NCBI GenBank assembly: GCA_019055375.1
Contig: JAHQIW010003641.1
Span: 1-64,000, forward strand
Length of the DNA stretch: 64,000 nt
Reading direction: 5' to 3'
Origin: Parelaphostrongylus tenuis
Taxonomy: Eukaryota > Nematoda > Chromadorea > Rhabditida > Metastrongylidae
The notes under the pieces were generated by a model. It was given only the letters and a program-made list of their open reading frames with translations, was not told the origin of the DNA and ran no database searches. A program made the position numbers and the translations under genes. Below, in pieces: positions 13,614 through 23,800 of the stretch (position 1 is the stretch's first letter; each line of letters begins with the position of its first letter).

Positions 13614-14345
13614 GTATTCTAGATCAGATGTATAATTAACTCAGCGCGTTTCGAAAAGTTGCTACGACCTTTCTACACGACTTTTATAATCACTACCTGC
13701 GGGATAACAGGATTGAATAAGGGTTGTTTTCTACGATGTAAGAAATATCTTGTAAACGGGGAAATCTCGACAAAAATGATAGTGCGGACATCGTAGAGGC
13801 GATATGACAAGTTTACGAGAAAGACTAGAAATTAGAAGTAACTGCTTATTGCGCGGATGACACCAACCTACTCGAGCTGTGGTTCGACCCACACATAAAG
13901 CTCACTAAGCCTATCATCTCTTCAGGTTTATCTAAGATAAGCTCTTCTTGATCCATGTGAGGATTTGCTTTATCACGGCCCCCTCAAAATTCCCATGGAT
14001 ATTTGACTCCACCGGCCAGCATTCAACAGCATTCGTGACGGAGACAAGAAAATCTCCAACTAACAGCACTACTTAGCCTTTTTGAGACCATGGACCAGAC
14101 CCCCTGCGTTTGTAACCTTTAGCATTTTGCGTCTAACAATGGAGCGATCTGCGTGGCTGGAGGGATAGACGCAGGAGGCTGGGTCCATGGTCTCGAAAGG
14201 GTTAACCGCATAGGAGTAACTGTTTCAAAGACTTCGTGGATGTTGAAGGTAAGGGATCAAATGTTATGAAAGTTTCACATTATGACACTCATCAGATCTC
14301 GAATCTCACTTTGATTTATTTTACTTATTATCGGTTCTTACAGAT

Positions 14346-14580
14346 TTTTGTTTACTGTGTGGATCCCAGTACATCTAGCATTCGATTCGTTTCTTCGCCT
14401 TCTTCATAAAGTCATAGAATACTGGCTGAGCGAATCTTCTTGCAACCTCGAGGATAGCCAGGCTGTGGCCCATAGGGCGTTCCTTGTTGAGTGCCGGAGG
14501 GAAGTGGGGGGTGGAGCTCGGCTTCAGACGACCCGCGACGAGCTTCACAACCGCTCGGCCAGGGCGCCACCTGTTTCATA
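14346..14580 (-). repeat. SINE-C
   Basis: The minus strand starts GGCGCCCTGGCCGAGCGGTT, a Ser/Leu-type box A. Its far end contains the hallmark GAATGCTAGATG and GGGATCCACACAGT. Confidence 0.7.
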
Positions 14581-14675
14581 AAATTAATAAATAAAAATCT
14601 ACTTACTTTGGTAAGTATATCTAATGATGTCAAGTGATCTGCAATGATCAAATACAATTCTTTTTAGCAAGGAGG

Positions 14676-14775
14676 TAGAGTGATGTGCAATACATCTGCG
14701 TCAGGCGGGACTCGAACCCGCATCTCACTCTACCCGGGAGCGCATGCTCTAACCCGTTGCAGTGCTGATATGCAA
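14676..14775 (-). repeat. SINE-A tRNA-like head
   Basis: The minus strand carries GGGTTAGAGCATGCGC and box B GCGGGTTCGAGTCCCGC. The anticodon arm cannot be folded as a normal tRNA. Confidence 0.65.
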
Positions 14776-14830
14776 TACTTGAGGGATGAAGCAGGAGTTA
14801 AGTCCACGCGTCACCTTTGAGGAATTAGGG

Positions 14831-14985
14831 GGTCCGGGTAGCGCAGAGGTTAGCAGACGCTCCGGAAAGGTGGAGACACGTGTTCAACTCCCGTCCGAAG
14901 TTTGAAAGTTTTTCATAACACTCAACATTCTCTAACGTACAGATATAACATCATAACACTGCTTCTAAAGCGGCAAATAAATATT
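14831..14985 (+). repeat. SINE-A
   Basis: GGTAGCGCAGAGGTTAGC (box A) and GTTCAACTCCCGTCC (box B), followed by the family tail CATAACACTCAACATTCT and the ATCATAACACTGCT block. Confidence 0.7.
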
Positions 14986-15105
14986 ATATTTTGAATGAGT
15001 TTTCTCGCCCCCCACTACGTCCCAAACACCCTTGCCACCGGCGTCCCCAAGTCGTCATCGGGAATTTCGCAGACTTTTCAAATCTCAGAAACTTCCGTCC
15101 CCCCG

Positions 15106-15175
15106 CCTGGGGCGCCGTGGCCGAGTGGTTGTGATGCTCGTCGCGACAGGTCCTCCACCAGACAGTTCACAATCA
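15106..15175 (+). repeat. SINE-C head fragment
   Basis: GGGGCGCCGTGGCCGAGTGG, then TTGTGATGCTCGTCGCGAC: the box A end only. The body is replaced by unrelated sequence in which CGGGACCGCGTGCATAC is repeated twice (15369 and 15416). Confidence 0.65.
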
Positions 15176-16111
15176 TCACCGTGCGACTCAGGCTTTTCGC
15201 ATGGCATTCGAGTGTAGGTGCCGAGATTACGGACAAAGGGCTTAATTTGTCGACAAAGTGATTTCAATTTCCTTCCGTCTTATCGTACTGAGAGTAGATC
15301 CAGCGTTTTTATGTTGATCTGCTATCGGAGATCATATTGGACAAAGTGGGTCATCATCTTGATGCTTCCGGGACCGCGTGCATACTTTTTTATGCCACCA
15401 CCACTAACGCTTTCGGGACCGCGTGCATACATTTCTATGCCCACCACCACCAACTCCGTTGGGGACGGCAGCTGACCGACCGATCGCGCAGCGCAACCAG
15501 CGAGAGACGCGCGATTTTCGTTATCCAATTCGGGTTTTTCCTGCGCTTGGAATGTGATATCCTAAGTTTTTTGTGTTATTCTGATACTCCATGATTTCCT
15601 CTACATGGTTATTGGTTTTTCGTCCATGTTAAACTCTTCTGCACGATAAAATCTTTGAGTGCGAAAAGTGATCTTCTTTTTGCTTTTATAGCGTCCTTTG
15701 ACATCTTTTAAAAAGCCAGTTACAGCATCGAAATCGTCGAGGTTTGAGCTATCTAATGACTGCTAAGAGTTGGGCGAACAACTATGTACAAACCCCAGCC
15801 GAGCAAATAAAACAAACTGGGTGTGATCTTTATTTTCGCTGCTACAACGTAATAAAAAGTCTTAAACTCTAGATTGATTACCAGGTGTCTAGGCGAAAAG
15901 CTTTGTTCAGTAAGGAAGGAGCTTAGACAATCGTGTACCTTATCTGGTACACGACCTCGCTAAGGGTTTAAAATTACTTTTAAAATAATGTGTTGAAACA
16001 AATTGAAAAAAAATAAAGGAACATCGTTAAGCGCCCTTTGAGCACTTTTTCAACCTTGTAATCCAGAGAATAGAACGACAGTCTCAAAAAAAAATTAGTA
16101 CGCTCCTCGAA

Positions 16112-16832
16112 AAGTGATTACTGATAACTAGATCAATCCTAAGTTCAATGCGATGGCGCGGCGGCGCTGTGTGGTTGCGCCGTCCCGAAAGTGTCGGGGC
16201 GTTTCTTTCTCAGCGAACCGACCCCTCCTATATTGATTAGTGGTTACTAGATCAGTCCAAAGTCCAATGCGGTGGCGAGCGGTGCTGTGTGAATGCGTCG
16301 GTCCCGAAAGTGTCGGGGCGTTTCTTTCTCAGCGAACCGACCCCTCCTATATTGATTAGTGGTTACTAGATCAGTCCAAAGTCCAATGCGGTGGCGAGCG
16401 GCGCTGTGTGAATGCGTCGGTCCCGAAAGTGTCGGGGCGTTTCTTTTTCAGCGAATCCTGCTCCTCCTATATTGATTAGTGGTTACTAGATCAGTCCAAA
16501 GTCCAATGCGGTGGCGAGCGGCGTTGTGTGATTGTGTCGTCCCGAAAGTGTTGAGGCGTTTCTTTTTGAGCAAACCGACCACTCTTATATTGATTACTGT
16601 TTAGCAGATCAGTCCTAAGTTCAATGCGATGGCGAGCGGCGCGTGTGATTGCGTCGTCCCGAAAGTGTCGGGGCGTTTCTTTTCAGCGAATCCTACTCCT
16701 CCTATATTGATTACTGGTTACTAGATCAGTCCTAAGCTCCAGTGCGACGGCGAGCGGCGCTGTGTGAATGCGTCGGTCCCGAAAGTGTCGGGGCGTTTCT
16801 TTCTCAGCGAACCGACCCCTCCTATATCTTAT
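16112..16832. repeat. 119-bp tandem satellite, six units
   Basis: The block TCCCGAAAGTGTCGGGG recurs at about 16183, 16302, 16421, 16540, 16657 and 16777, spacings 119, 119, 119, 117 and 120. Each unit runs from GATTACTGGTTACTAGATC through GGCGAGCGGCGCTGTGTG to GAACCGACCCCTCCTATA. The recurring block can fold as a CCCGA/TCGGG stem with a 5-base loop. The first unit is the most diverged. Confidence 0.9.
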
Positions 16833-17115
16833 GTGCTGTAGATTTAGGGAAGAAGATTTTGAGTGTTCAATTGTCTCTGATAATTGAATTTATCACTTAT
16901 TTGTCATAGATCTTAATTTTAATTCCAGTTTTAACATCAGTCAGGATCGGACCACATATTTCTCAATATCAACCATGGTGGATGACCAAGTAATGCACGA
17001 TGTCGCTAGTGAGAAAAGTACGACTCATGTCTCTTCTTCAGTTCTTCTAGCATTTTTTTTCACACAAGCTTTACGATATTTTTCCGTTTGTTAGCACAGA
17101 TTTTCAATCCTATCC

Positions 17116-18150
17116 CCCACGCTGGACAAGAGCTTTTCATTATGTGTATTAGTAATTATTCGAAAGCTTAAATCTCAAGCTAGCGCCGTGCGCGGCCGGT
17201 TTTCAAAAAAAAAAACTCTTCTACAACGCTGTAAAATACAAAATAAATTTGTTTCATATCGGCCGCTCAAGCACATGAACGTGTAGAGAAATTTTTCTAG
17301 CATCAGATTCAAACATTAGATCTGGAATTTATTCCAAAGCTGAAAAGTATTTTCTAATCAAGTACACTTTACTTAAGTGATATCTATTGACGCTCGTGTC
17401 GGCCACCCTTGTTGCCCCATCACGCAGCCCATAAATTGGCCAAAGATCATGTACTCACTCGTGTGGATCAATTTTATTCTCTCTGCTACATTGCAAAGAA
17501 ACGGCCCTTTTAAAATACAAGCACAAATTTTGAAAAGAGTAATTAATAAGCTGTCGAATGATAACTAATAGTCCAAAAAAAAGCTCTGTCCAGGTTTAAT
17601 TTGAGAAGATCCTTTAACGACGCTTTGAAATTCCAAATAAAATTGTGCTTCACACGCGCGCACTACTCGCTGGACAGAGCTTTTCCTTTGGCCTTTTAGT
17701 TATCATTCGACAGCTTTTAATTACCCATTTCAAAATCTGAGCTTGTATTTTAGAAGGGCCGTTTCTTTGCAACGTAGCAGAGAGAATGAAATCGATTCAC
17801 GTAAGTGAGTACGTGATCTTTGGCCAATTTATGGACTGCGGGATGGGGCAGCAAGGGTGGTCGACGCGAGCATCAATCGATATCGCCTATGTGAAGTGCA
17901 TTTGATTAGAAATTACTTTTCCGCTTTGAAACAAATTCCAGATCTAATGTCTGAGTGTGATACTAGAAAAATATTTTCACGTGTTCATGTGCTTGAGCGG
18001 CCGATGTGGTACAATAATTATTTTGTATTTTACAGCGTTGTAAAAGAGTTTTTTCAAAAAAACCGTCCGCGTACAGCGCTAGCTTTAGATTTAAGCTTTC
18101 GAACGATTACTGATACTCTATGAAAACTTCTTGTCCTGTGTAGGGGAGAG
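17116..18150. repeat. FB5 giant palindrome, copy 1
   Basis: A foldback of about 1,035 bp: arms of roughly 480 bp (17116-17595 and 17671-18150) around a spacer of about 75 bp. The outer ends read CACGCTGGACAAGAGC and its mirror near TCTTGTCCTGTGTAG. Inner mirrors include AAAGCTCTGTCCAG against CTGGACAGAGCTTTT, and CATTGCAAAGAAACGGCCC against GGGCCGTTTCTTTGCAAC. No coding sequence or ribozyme core was seen. Confidence 0.85.
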
Positions 18151-18229
18151 GCTTGAACATCTGTGCTACCAAATGGAAAAGAACCAACTTTTGTCAATGC
18201 CACATTCAAACTGGCTAGAATAGTAGTAG

Positions 18230-18520
18230 AGGCGGCATAACACAGTGGTTAGAGTTGCTTTACGACGCACTCGAACACGTAGTCGATGGTTCGGTCCCGC
18301 GCCTGGGCTCACTTAGCCTTCTATTCCTCCCCAGTCAGCAAATTATCAGCAGACTTGTTTGGGAGAGTAGCAGCATTCGCTTGATACATAGGCAGGCCAC
18401 CGCGAATAAACATAGAAGCCAGATATGCCTCCAGTCGCCTCGATGATGCTACGAATGGAGGCGAGTGCATGGCTCATTCACCAGGGATAGATTGGTGTCG
18501 AGAGCTCTATTCTTTTAACC
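18230..18520 (+). repeat. SINE-B, diverged
   Basis: GGCGGCATAACACAGTGGTT (box A-like), GATGGTTCGGTCCCGC (box B-like), then a GCCACCGCGAAT-type body and a GTGTCGAGAGCT end. Confidence 0.65.
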
Positions 18521-18559
18521 TGTTTTGGAATTCTCATTCAGACCCTGCATAAAACCAGT

Positions 18560-18670
18560 AGCAGAGCGATGGCCTCAGCAGTGTAATGGGGTGGCATAGC
18601 CCTGAGTGTGAGTGAAACACGGGTTCAATTCGTGCCTGACGTCGAAAGTTTCGCATAACACTCGCATTCG
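18560..18670 (+). repeat. SINE-A
   Basis: GCCTCAGCAGTGTAATGGGG followed by GGGTTCAATTCGTGCC, then the GCATAACACTCGCATT tail. Confidence 0.6.
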
Positions 18671-18847
18671 GGCTGCTACGCATCTAAGCGTGCTAAATTT
18701 TAAGCAAAACGTGTTTGATCCCAGGAGGGAGTTGAACCCAAGTTTCGCTTATCATGGGGCGCGTGCTACCCTACGACACCATTGCCATTGCCCTGCTACA
18801 CTTCTTCTTCAATTTGAATCAGCGAAGCAGTCAGAAACCAATCCTCG

Positions 18848-19066
18848 ATCCTTTATGATCATTAGAGTCAATTTGATGCGTGCCGCGTGACCTCAGCTCA
18901 CACCCAGCTACTGTAATGGTGGTGTCGCGTCTCGTGGGAAAGCAGGCGGACAGTCAGACAGCCAGACTCACATACACACAAATGCAGATGCCGCCCGCCT
19001 AACTTCCGCGCAAGTGACGGCACGACGCCGCCTGCCCTTAGGCGCTGGTCTCCTGTGGGTTAATTA
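18848..19066 (+). mobile_element. TTAA MITE (copy 2)
   Basis: Interior AGCTACTGTAATGGTGGTG and CGTCTCGTGGGAAAGC. The right end GGTCTCCTGTGGGTTAA keeps the TTAA target. Confidence 0.65.
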
Positions 19067-19204
19067 GGTTGGCTTATTAAACTGATTTCGACATTGAATC
19101 CAGTTGTGCTGACAGCTTTCTGCTGTGTTCATAGTCTGCATAAATCTTTATTTGACGGCTTCTCAGCAGTTGTATGACGTTATAAATGAAGAGTAGTAGC
19201 AGAG

Positions 19205-19310
19205 CGAAGGCCTCGGTGGTGTAATGGAATAGCACGCGCCCTCTGTATGGATGGGACGTGGGTTCAACTCCAGCGTGAGGTCCAGTAATTTGCATATCGG
19301 TCAGTGTCCT
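19205..19310 (+). repeat. SINE-A
   Basis: GGCCTCGGTGGTGTAATGG and GACGTGGGTTCAACTCC. The head resembles tRNA-Gly except for the anticodon arm. Confidence 0.65.
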
Positions 19311-19557
19311 TGGATGTGTATTTATGACGTCATACCACGGCTTAGAACGGTAAATTAAAATATCGTGTAGGTCAAAACTTCATCGTTCTTGTACGTTTTG
19401 CCGATACTCTGAGTCCCTGGGGGAGAAGTTATGCAGAAGTTGAGAGAGAGAGGTTTACCCGTTGATTTCCTGGTTAGATTGTATATTTCCGAGTAACGTT
19501 CAGAGGAAAACTCGGGTTGTTTTCCATTGTGGGGCGACAATTGAAAACCTATTTCAT

Positions 19558-20320
19558 TTGCTGGACAAGAACTTTTCGTAGGAGTGTCAGTAATCGTTCA
19601 AAAGCTTAGATTTCTGACTAGAGTCGTGCGTGACCGGTTTTCAAAGAGACCCTTTTATAACGCTGTAAAATCCAGAATAAAACTGCGTCCCAGAAGCGCA
19701 TATTTCTCGCCGGACAGAGCTCTTTTTTTCAGACTACTAGTGATCATTCGATAGCGTAATGTTTGCTGTTTGCATTGCTCTGCTTATACCCTGAAAAGAC
19801 CGTTTCTTTACAACGCAGCAGGTAAAATCAGTTAAGTTTGCATGTGCGAAAAGGTTGTCTTTGGCCAATTCACGTGCCGGTGGCTGGGCGGCCTCGTGAA
19901 TGGGGCGACGATCATCGATTCTTGTGCATTTGAGCGTATAGAAAAATTTGTCGCGTCACTAGTTCACGTGGTCGCCTCGCCTAGCGGCATGTGAATTGGC
20001 GAAAGACTAGTTTGCACGCATATGTCAATTCAACTTATTTCCCCTGTTTTATTGCAGAGAAATGGTATCCAGAAATAATCAGAGCGTTGGAATCAGCAAA
20101 CATTGCGCTATCGAATGGTTATTAAAAGTCTAAAAAAGGCTCTGTCCAGCGAGAAATATGCGCGTCTGAGGCACAGTTTTGTTTGGATTTTACTGCAATA
20201 TAAAAGCGTCTTTTCGAAAACCGGCCTCATAAGGCTCTAGCCAGAAATTTAAGCTTTCGAATGGTTGCCAATAGACCTATAGAAAGTCGTCGTCCAGTGA
20301 ATAAGATTGATTTTTAATTT
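19558..20320. repeat. FB5 palindrome, copy 2
   Basis: Ends GCTGGACAAGAACTTTTCG and the mirrored GTCGTCCAGTG; the inner mirror GGACAGAGCTC against GGCTCTGTCCAGCG is kept. It is shorter than copy 1 because of internal deletions. Confidence 0.75.
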
Positions 20321-20389
20321 GTCGCCTCACAATGGACAAGTATCAAATCGCGAATTCCATCTAGAAGAGAGTGAAGATGATCAAAACAT

Positions 20390-20475
20390 TGAAGGCTCCG
20401 GTATGGGTGAGACGCGCTGGTTCAACTCTCGTCTAGGGCCAAAGTTTTGCATAGCATTCGCATTTCTAGGTTTGT
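20390..20475 (+). repeat. SINE-A fragment
   Basis: Box B-like GGTTCAACTCTCGTC and the GCATAGCATTCGCATT tail. The 5' part is weak. Confidence 0.45.
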
Positions 20476-20530
20476 AATTGTCTGAGCCGGATCTGGATAT
20501 TAATAGACTGCTTTTCTAGAAATAAATAAA

Positions 20531-20830
20531 AGGATAAAGGATAAAGCTCTCGGCGTTAATCAATCCCTGCGGGATGCACCATGCATTGGACTTAAATTTT
20601 TAACTTCTTCTAAGGTGATTGAATGCATATCTGGCCTTTACATTGACTCGCCGTGGCCTCCCGCTGAACCGAGTCAGTGCTGTTTATCCTCCCAGACAAG
20701 TCTGAGACCTGCCTGGTACTAATTTACCGACGTCGGAGGGATGGATGGCTTGGTGAGCCATGAGCGCGAGATCGACCATTGACCTCGTGTGCGACGCAGG
20801 GCACGTCTAACCACTGCGCCACATGCGCTC
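20531..20830 (-). repeat. SINE-B, full length
   Basis: The minus strand begins GAGCGCATGTGGCGCAGTGG and ends with GCCGAGAGCTTTATCC. It lies just upstream of the first apc-2 exon found. Confidence 0.8.
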
Positions 20831-20883
20831 TAGAGATAGATGTACTATATTTAATCCCCCCGATATATTGTTCACTATTTAAG

Positions 20884-23800
20884 AGGTATTATCGATAAAG
20901 AATCCTTTCGGGAAGAAGAAATTCACGGTGGAGATTCCTGTTGGTGGTCCACAAGATGGTCGTGTCTGGGAAACAAAGGCTCTGGCGGCAGTCAGGTGAG
21001 ATATTAACTCATGTGGTTTTCTTTTGACAGAGATATGCCCTGTCAAGGGTTTCTATTCCTACCATGAGTGTTAACTTGCTTTTATTTAATCTTTTTTTTT
21101 AGATGGTTCATTGCTGATACACTCAAGCCACACATGATGGTATGGTTGAGTGGTTTGCCTTCGAAATTCGCCAACAAGGAATTGGCTGACGAACTCAAGG
21201 CAGGTCTATGGGCAACGGAGAAGTGCATAGATGAGGTAGTGAGATTCAAAACATTCCTCATAATCGACAAGAGTTCTTATTAAACCCTTTCGGGACGGTA
21301 CACAAACCTTCTCTGCATCCCCAGCCCCAGCGTGGGAACGCATCGATCGTATTAGTACAATATTCCAATGATATTATTGTTGATATTCTCCTTCTTATGA
21401 TAACATCATATATTTACATACTACATTGCACAAAATAGCAACTGTAGAGTGGACGCTACAAGAATTTACTCGTCCCCAGGACGACCACCTCCACGTCGGG
21501 CGGATGTGTTCGTTAGAAGAATTGATCGGCTTCCAAAAAAAAGAATGTTTTTAGCTTAAACGAGGTTGGTACGCCAGGGCCATACACCAGTGTTTCGGAG
21601 GTTTCGGCCTACTCTTCAGTGACCCCGCCCCACATTAAGCCCCTGCATTGAAGCAAGGGGTTAGGCTTAATTCAATGCAGGGCTTAATGTGGGGCGGGGT
21701 CACTGACGAGGAGGCCGAAACCTCCGAAACACCGGTGTATGGCCCTGGCGTACCAACCTCGTTTTGGCTAAAAATATCCTTTTTTTTGGAATTAATTCAG
21801 AATGTTTATTACGAGGTTTTAGAAACAGTCGATCATATGGATTAATTGATCGGCTCTATTCATAGCTGTATTCGCATCAGCTGTGTTTGTACCTCCCGAT
21901 ATTCTACAGATCACCGTATGAAACTCACACCAGTGGCCATTCTTGCATGAAACACCACCATGGACAACAATCGCGAGAAGCAAGACGAATGGGAGCTGTG
22001 CTGGGGTCTGCACAATTTGTGAAGACGGATCGTCCAAGTTTCGAAGCAAGTTATTAACAAAATCACGCATTTAAACAGTTGAAAAATGCAGTTATACATT
22101 CGTGCGTTCCCACGCTGGGAGTTAGAGATACAGAAGAGGTGGAGCAGACCGTTCAGCATTGCCACGCTGGATGTTTGAGATGCGGAGGAGGTGGATCAAC
22201 AGTTCCGAAAAGGTTAATTTCTTTAGCGATGCGATGTTGTTATCACATATGCTATGATTTTAAGTGATATGCCACGGCTCCGAATCTCGGCGAGAGCTGA
22301 GCCCACGTTCCATCCTACTCGGGGACGCCTGCTAGCCACTGCAAAGCCGGGGCTCGTGTTGTTCTCACTCTATCTGAGGTCAATACCGATATGTGCTTAC
22401 CAGGCTAAACCATTAACGATGGTTTCTGACAGGTCGATACGTGGTTATCGCAGAAAGGTTGCTGGCAGAACAGGGACCGTGCTAGTGCAGTGATTAGCTC
22501 ACGCCCCCGGAAACGATGAGACACGGGTTCAACTCGCTGTGTTTTGATATTTTGCATATCTTGTCAGGCATCCTCTCCTCTAAGGGCGCGTGTGATCATT
22601 GGTTTCCCCGTAAAGGCAGTGGTTCTATCGATAATAATTTCGCGTACATATTCTTCGTTGGTCATGCAGTAGCGCGAATCTGATAAAAATAAGCTGATTT
22701 AGCTGACATTTCGGCGTATTTATTGACTTCTGAGCCGGCTTTATGCGAGCTGATTGTCAGTCAAAAATAAAACTATTGGCTCGAATCATAGCGCCTTTGG
22801 CGAAGAGTCAGTCAAATATGTATCAAGCTCGTGCTAGTGGCTTGTTTAACAAGGATTTTGTAAGTGAATGGTAGTGCAAAGCCAATATAAAAGTCGGTCC
22901 CCAAGCTGGAAACCTCAAAATTACTTTTTCCGGCTTATTGTTTACCTACCGGATGGTTTATCGCCTCATCTTGACCGGGTGTTCCTGAGTAGGACTGCTA
23001 AGTACAGCGGCGAGTTCAACTTCCTACAGTAGGGCCAGCAAAGCTGAGGAGTCCGACGTTTCCACTCGAAAAGTCCAGCTAAAGGTGATCCGTACACGAA
23101 ATCACTGCCGTTCCGGTAGCTACTAATGACTTGGTAGTAATCTCCCTCTGATCCACAAGATCGCTTGCGCGGCGACTGCTTCAACCTATTAAGGATCATG
23201 CAGTACGTTTCTTATCGTGCTTCACGACGTTAAATCTCACTCAGCTACTATTATGGCGGTGTCGCGACTCGTGGGAAAGCAGGCAGACAGCTAGACATGC
23301 ACGCACAGATATGCGCATGCCGCCTGTCCGTACCGCCGCGCAAGCGGCGGAGCGACGCCCCATGCCTATTAACGGTGGTCCCCAAGGGTTAATGTGGTGA
23401 TGACCTGATGAAGCCCATGCTAGGCTTACCCCGGTACATTATTTTACAGAGCAACTTAAACCAGCATAGTTTTCTGTGCTGGGGCCCGCGCTATCAGTCA
23501 AGACGGGCCGTACAAGTGCCCAAGTAAGTTTTATAGCCTTATTCTGTTTTTATATTTCAGCTCCTAGACGAGGTGTTACGAGGTTGTGCCGATTGTACTG
23601 CAGAGAGTTTTTACGAGGAAATCTGGAATCACGTCTCGGATCTGCTTTTTCCTCGGCATGATTGGGCTGAATTAACTCAACGATTAACGCCTTTCATGAT
23701 CAATCACTTCACTTCTATCAGGTGTGAGTACAGATCAATTTTTCCTATGTTCTTGAGCTTCAGTTTGTCAATTTACTGCTTCTCACAAAACATATGAGGT

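Larger units (their letters stand above)
21528..21791. repeat. FB4 near-perfect hairpin in apc-2 intron 2
   Basis: Arms of about 125 bp (21528-21651 and 21668-21791) differ at only a few bases around a loop of about 17 bases. Each arm contains a complete hammerhead-like core, pointing in opposite directions. Confidence 0.9.

Noticed and set aside
16112..16832. CRISPR-like array
   Set aside because: Units are contiguous near-identical 119-mers with no unique spacers, in a eukaryotic context.
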